This document shows positions 6,377-7,173 of a DNA stretch of 7,173 nt, piece after piece (the first letter of the stretch is position 1; each line of letters starts with the position of its first letter). The notes under the pieces are model-generated. The model was given only the letters and a program-made list of their open reading frames with translations. It did no database searches and was not told where the DNA came from. This DNA comes from CAVSWN01 sp046728115 (GTDB lineage Bacteria > Acidobacteriota > Vicinamibacteria > Vicinamibacterales > CAVVIG01), in contig JBKPDW010000232.1 of NCBI GenBank assembly GCA_046728115.1, positions 1 through 7,173 of the forward strand. Direction: 5' to 3'. The translations under genes and the position numbers were made by a program.

Positions 6377-7173
6377 TTACCGTTTCTTCTGCCGTCGTGT
6401 CTTCGACGATCGTGGCGGTAATGATCGCGACGGCTTGCGCGTTCGTCTCTTCGCCGCTGCCGTCTTCCGGGTCAGCCTGGTCGTGCGTTTCGCCGCGCGC
6501 TTCTTGCCCGCGCGTCCAGGCCGTGCGGCACGACGCTTCAGTTTGCCTTTGTGGGCACGAATCGATTCCGCGCCGCGCTCGAAGATCGGTTCGTCAGTCG
6601 GCATCGGCGCAACGCTTCGAGTGGCGCCGCGCGAGACCGGCGCATCGGCAACGCCAAGGACGTTGCACGCGACCTCGTAGAACGCCTGCCGGTCGGCCAG
6701 CCCGTTCGTGCCGCCGTTGATGCGCCTGGTGATTTCCTTGAACGCGTCGGCGGTCACCAGATCGGCCAGCTCGTTGAGACCCTTCTTCGACCAGAACAGT
6801 CCAGCGATTCGAAACGCAACATCCGGCAGCGCCGCTCGCGGAGGATCCGCCACGAGATCGACGTTCAGAAGATCGCCAAAGCGCCTGTAATTCGCGCGTC
6901 CGGTCACTTGAATCGGACCGCGTCCCTTGAACCGCTTGCCGTCGCCGGCCTCGGTGTTGCCGAGATTCTGCGACAACGTGGTAACCGGTTCGTACCGGCG
7001 CTGCGCATCCGTTGGTCCCCAGATTTCCTCCATGAACCGGAGCTGGCCGGACTCGTGCGCCACCTGCGCCAGGAAGGCTGCGGCGCGCTGAGGCGCTTCG
7101 ATGGCGAACTCGGCCATCGCGGACGTGAGAAACGGTAGGAACTCACTGTTCTGTGTCGCAGACAGGCGCGGCA
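6377..7173 (-). CDS. GH19 chitinase/lysozyme-like protein with a histone-like basic tail, N-terminus beyond right edge
   Basis: The reading frame is open to the right edge with no stop. The residues before the first visible ATG (7117) read SEFLPFLTSA, as expected just before the AEFAI start of the GH19 core, so translation probably begins outside the window. Numbering from M at 7117: AHESG carries the catalytic acid E22, and Y42-E43 probably supplies the second acid, 21 residues on. The core continues with LGNTEAGDGKRFKGRGPIQVTGRANY (52-77, broken here only as a description of LGNT, GDG, GRGPIQ and NY), GLFW (106-109), GLNELAD (113-119) and the NGG motif (134-136). The fold ends near residue 155. 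A flexible linker leads to a tail (189-246) in which 28 of 58 residues are Lys or Arg. The enzyme would cleave peptidoglycan or chitin-type beta-1,4 glycans, as in phage endolysins and bacterial lysozymes. It is convergent with the operon; the stops are 13 bp apart. No functional link to the operon is evident. Confidence 0.88.
   Translation of the reverse strand, partial: PRLSATQNSEFLPFLTSAMAEFAIEAPQRAAAFLAQVAHESGQLRFMEEIWGPTDAQRRYEPVTTLSQNLGNTEAGDGKRFKGRGPIQVTGRANYRRFGDLLNVDLVADPPRAALPDVAFRIAGLFWSKKGLNELADLVTADAFKEITRRINGGTNGLADRQAFYEVACNVLGVADAPVSRGATRSVAPMPTDEPIFERGAESIRAHKGKLKRRAARPGRAGKKRAAKRTTRLTRKTAAAKRRTRKPSRSLPPRSSKTRRQKKR

Noticed and set aside
1..7173. CRISPR array, tRNA, rRNA, insertion sequence or attachment site
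   Set aside because: No regularly spaced repeats, cloverleaf, rRNA signature, transposase motif or terminal repeats were seen on either strand.

Overview
The window is GC-rich DNA with tightly packed genes, signal peptides ending in Ala-x-Ala, a sigma-54 activator and proteins of the outer membrane and periplasm. It therefore comes from a Gram-negative-type (diderm) bacterium. The style (acidic and basic signal peptides, SdrD/Cna-B-like tails, an NtrC-type regulator beside a surface-structure operon) would fit Acidobacteriota, Myxococcota or a similar environmental phylum. I cannot fix the taxon from sequence alone.

Layout. (1) Positions 1-767, minus strand: the N-terminal 255 residues of an NtrC-family response regulator (receiver plus the start of the AAA+ domain), cut by the left edge. 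(2) 768-987: a divergent intergenic region with a good -24/-12 sigma-54 promoter (866-881) pointing right, a perfect 7-bp inverted repeat upstream of it, and a clear Shine-Dalgarno at 977-981. (3) 988-6363, plus strand: four genes with gaps or overlaps of only a few bases. They encode a secreted one-domain subunit, a secreted protein with two copies of the same domain, a PapD-like periplasmic chaperone, and a 945-residue outer-membrane usher-like protein. (4) 6377-7173, minus strand, convergent with the operon: a GH19 chitinase/lysozyme-like protein with a very basic histone-like tail, cut by the right edge.

How the genes work together (inference). The four-gene operon has the order subunit, subunit, chaperone, usher, as in archaic chaperone-usher loci (Csu pili, spore coat protein U systems). 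Its proteins are highly divergent. The putative usher has an N-terminal domain resembling that of secretins and Tad pilus proteins, a large beta-rich middle, and three C-terminal SdrD/Cna-B-like domains. I read it as an atypical chaperone-usher system that builds a surface fibre or coat. Its transcription probably needs sigma-54 and an enhancer-binding protein, most simply the one encoded divergently. The GH19 gene is probably an unrelated neighbour.
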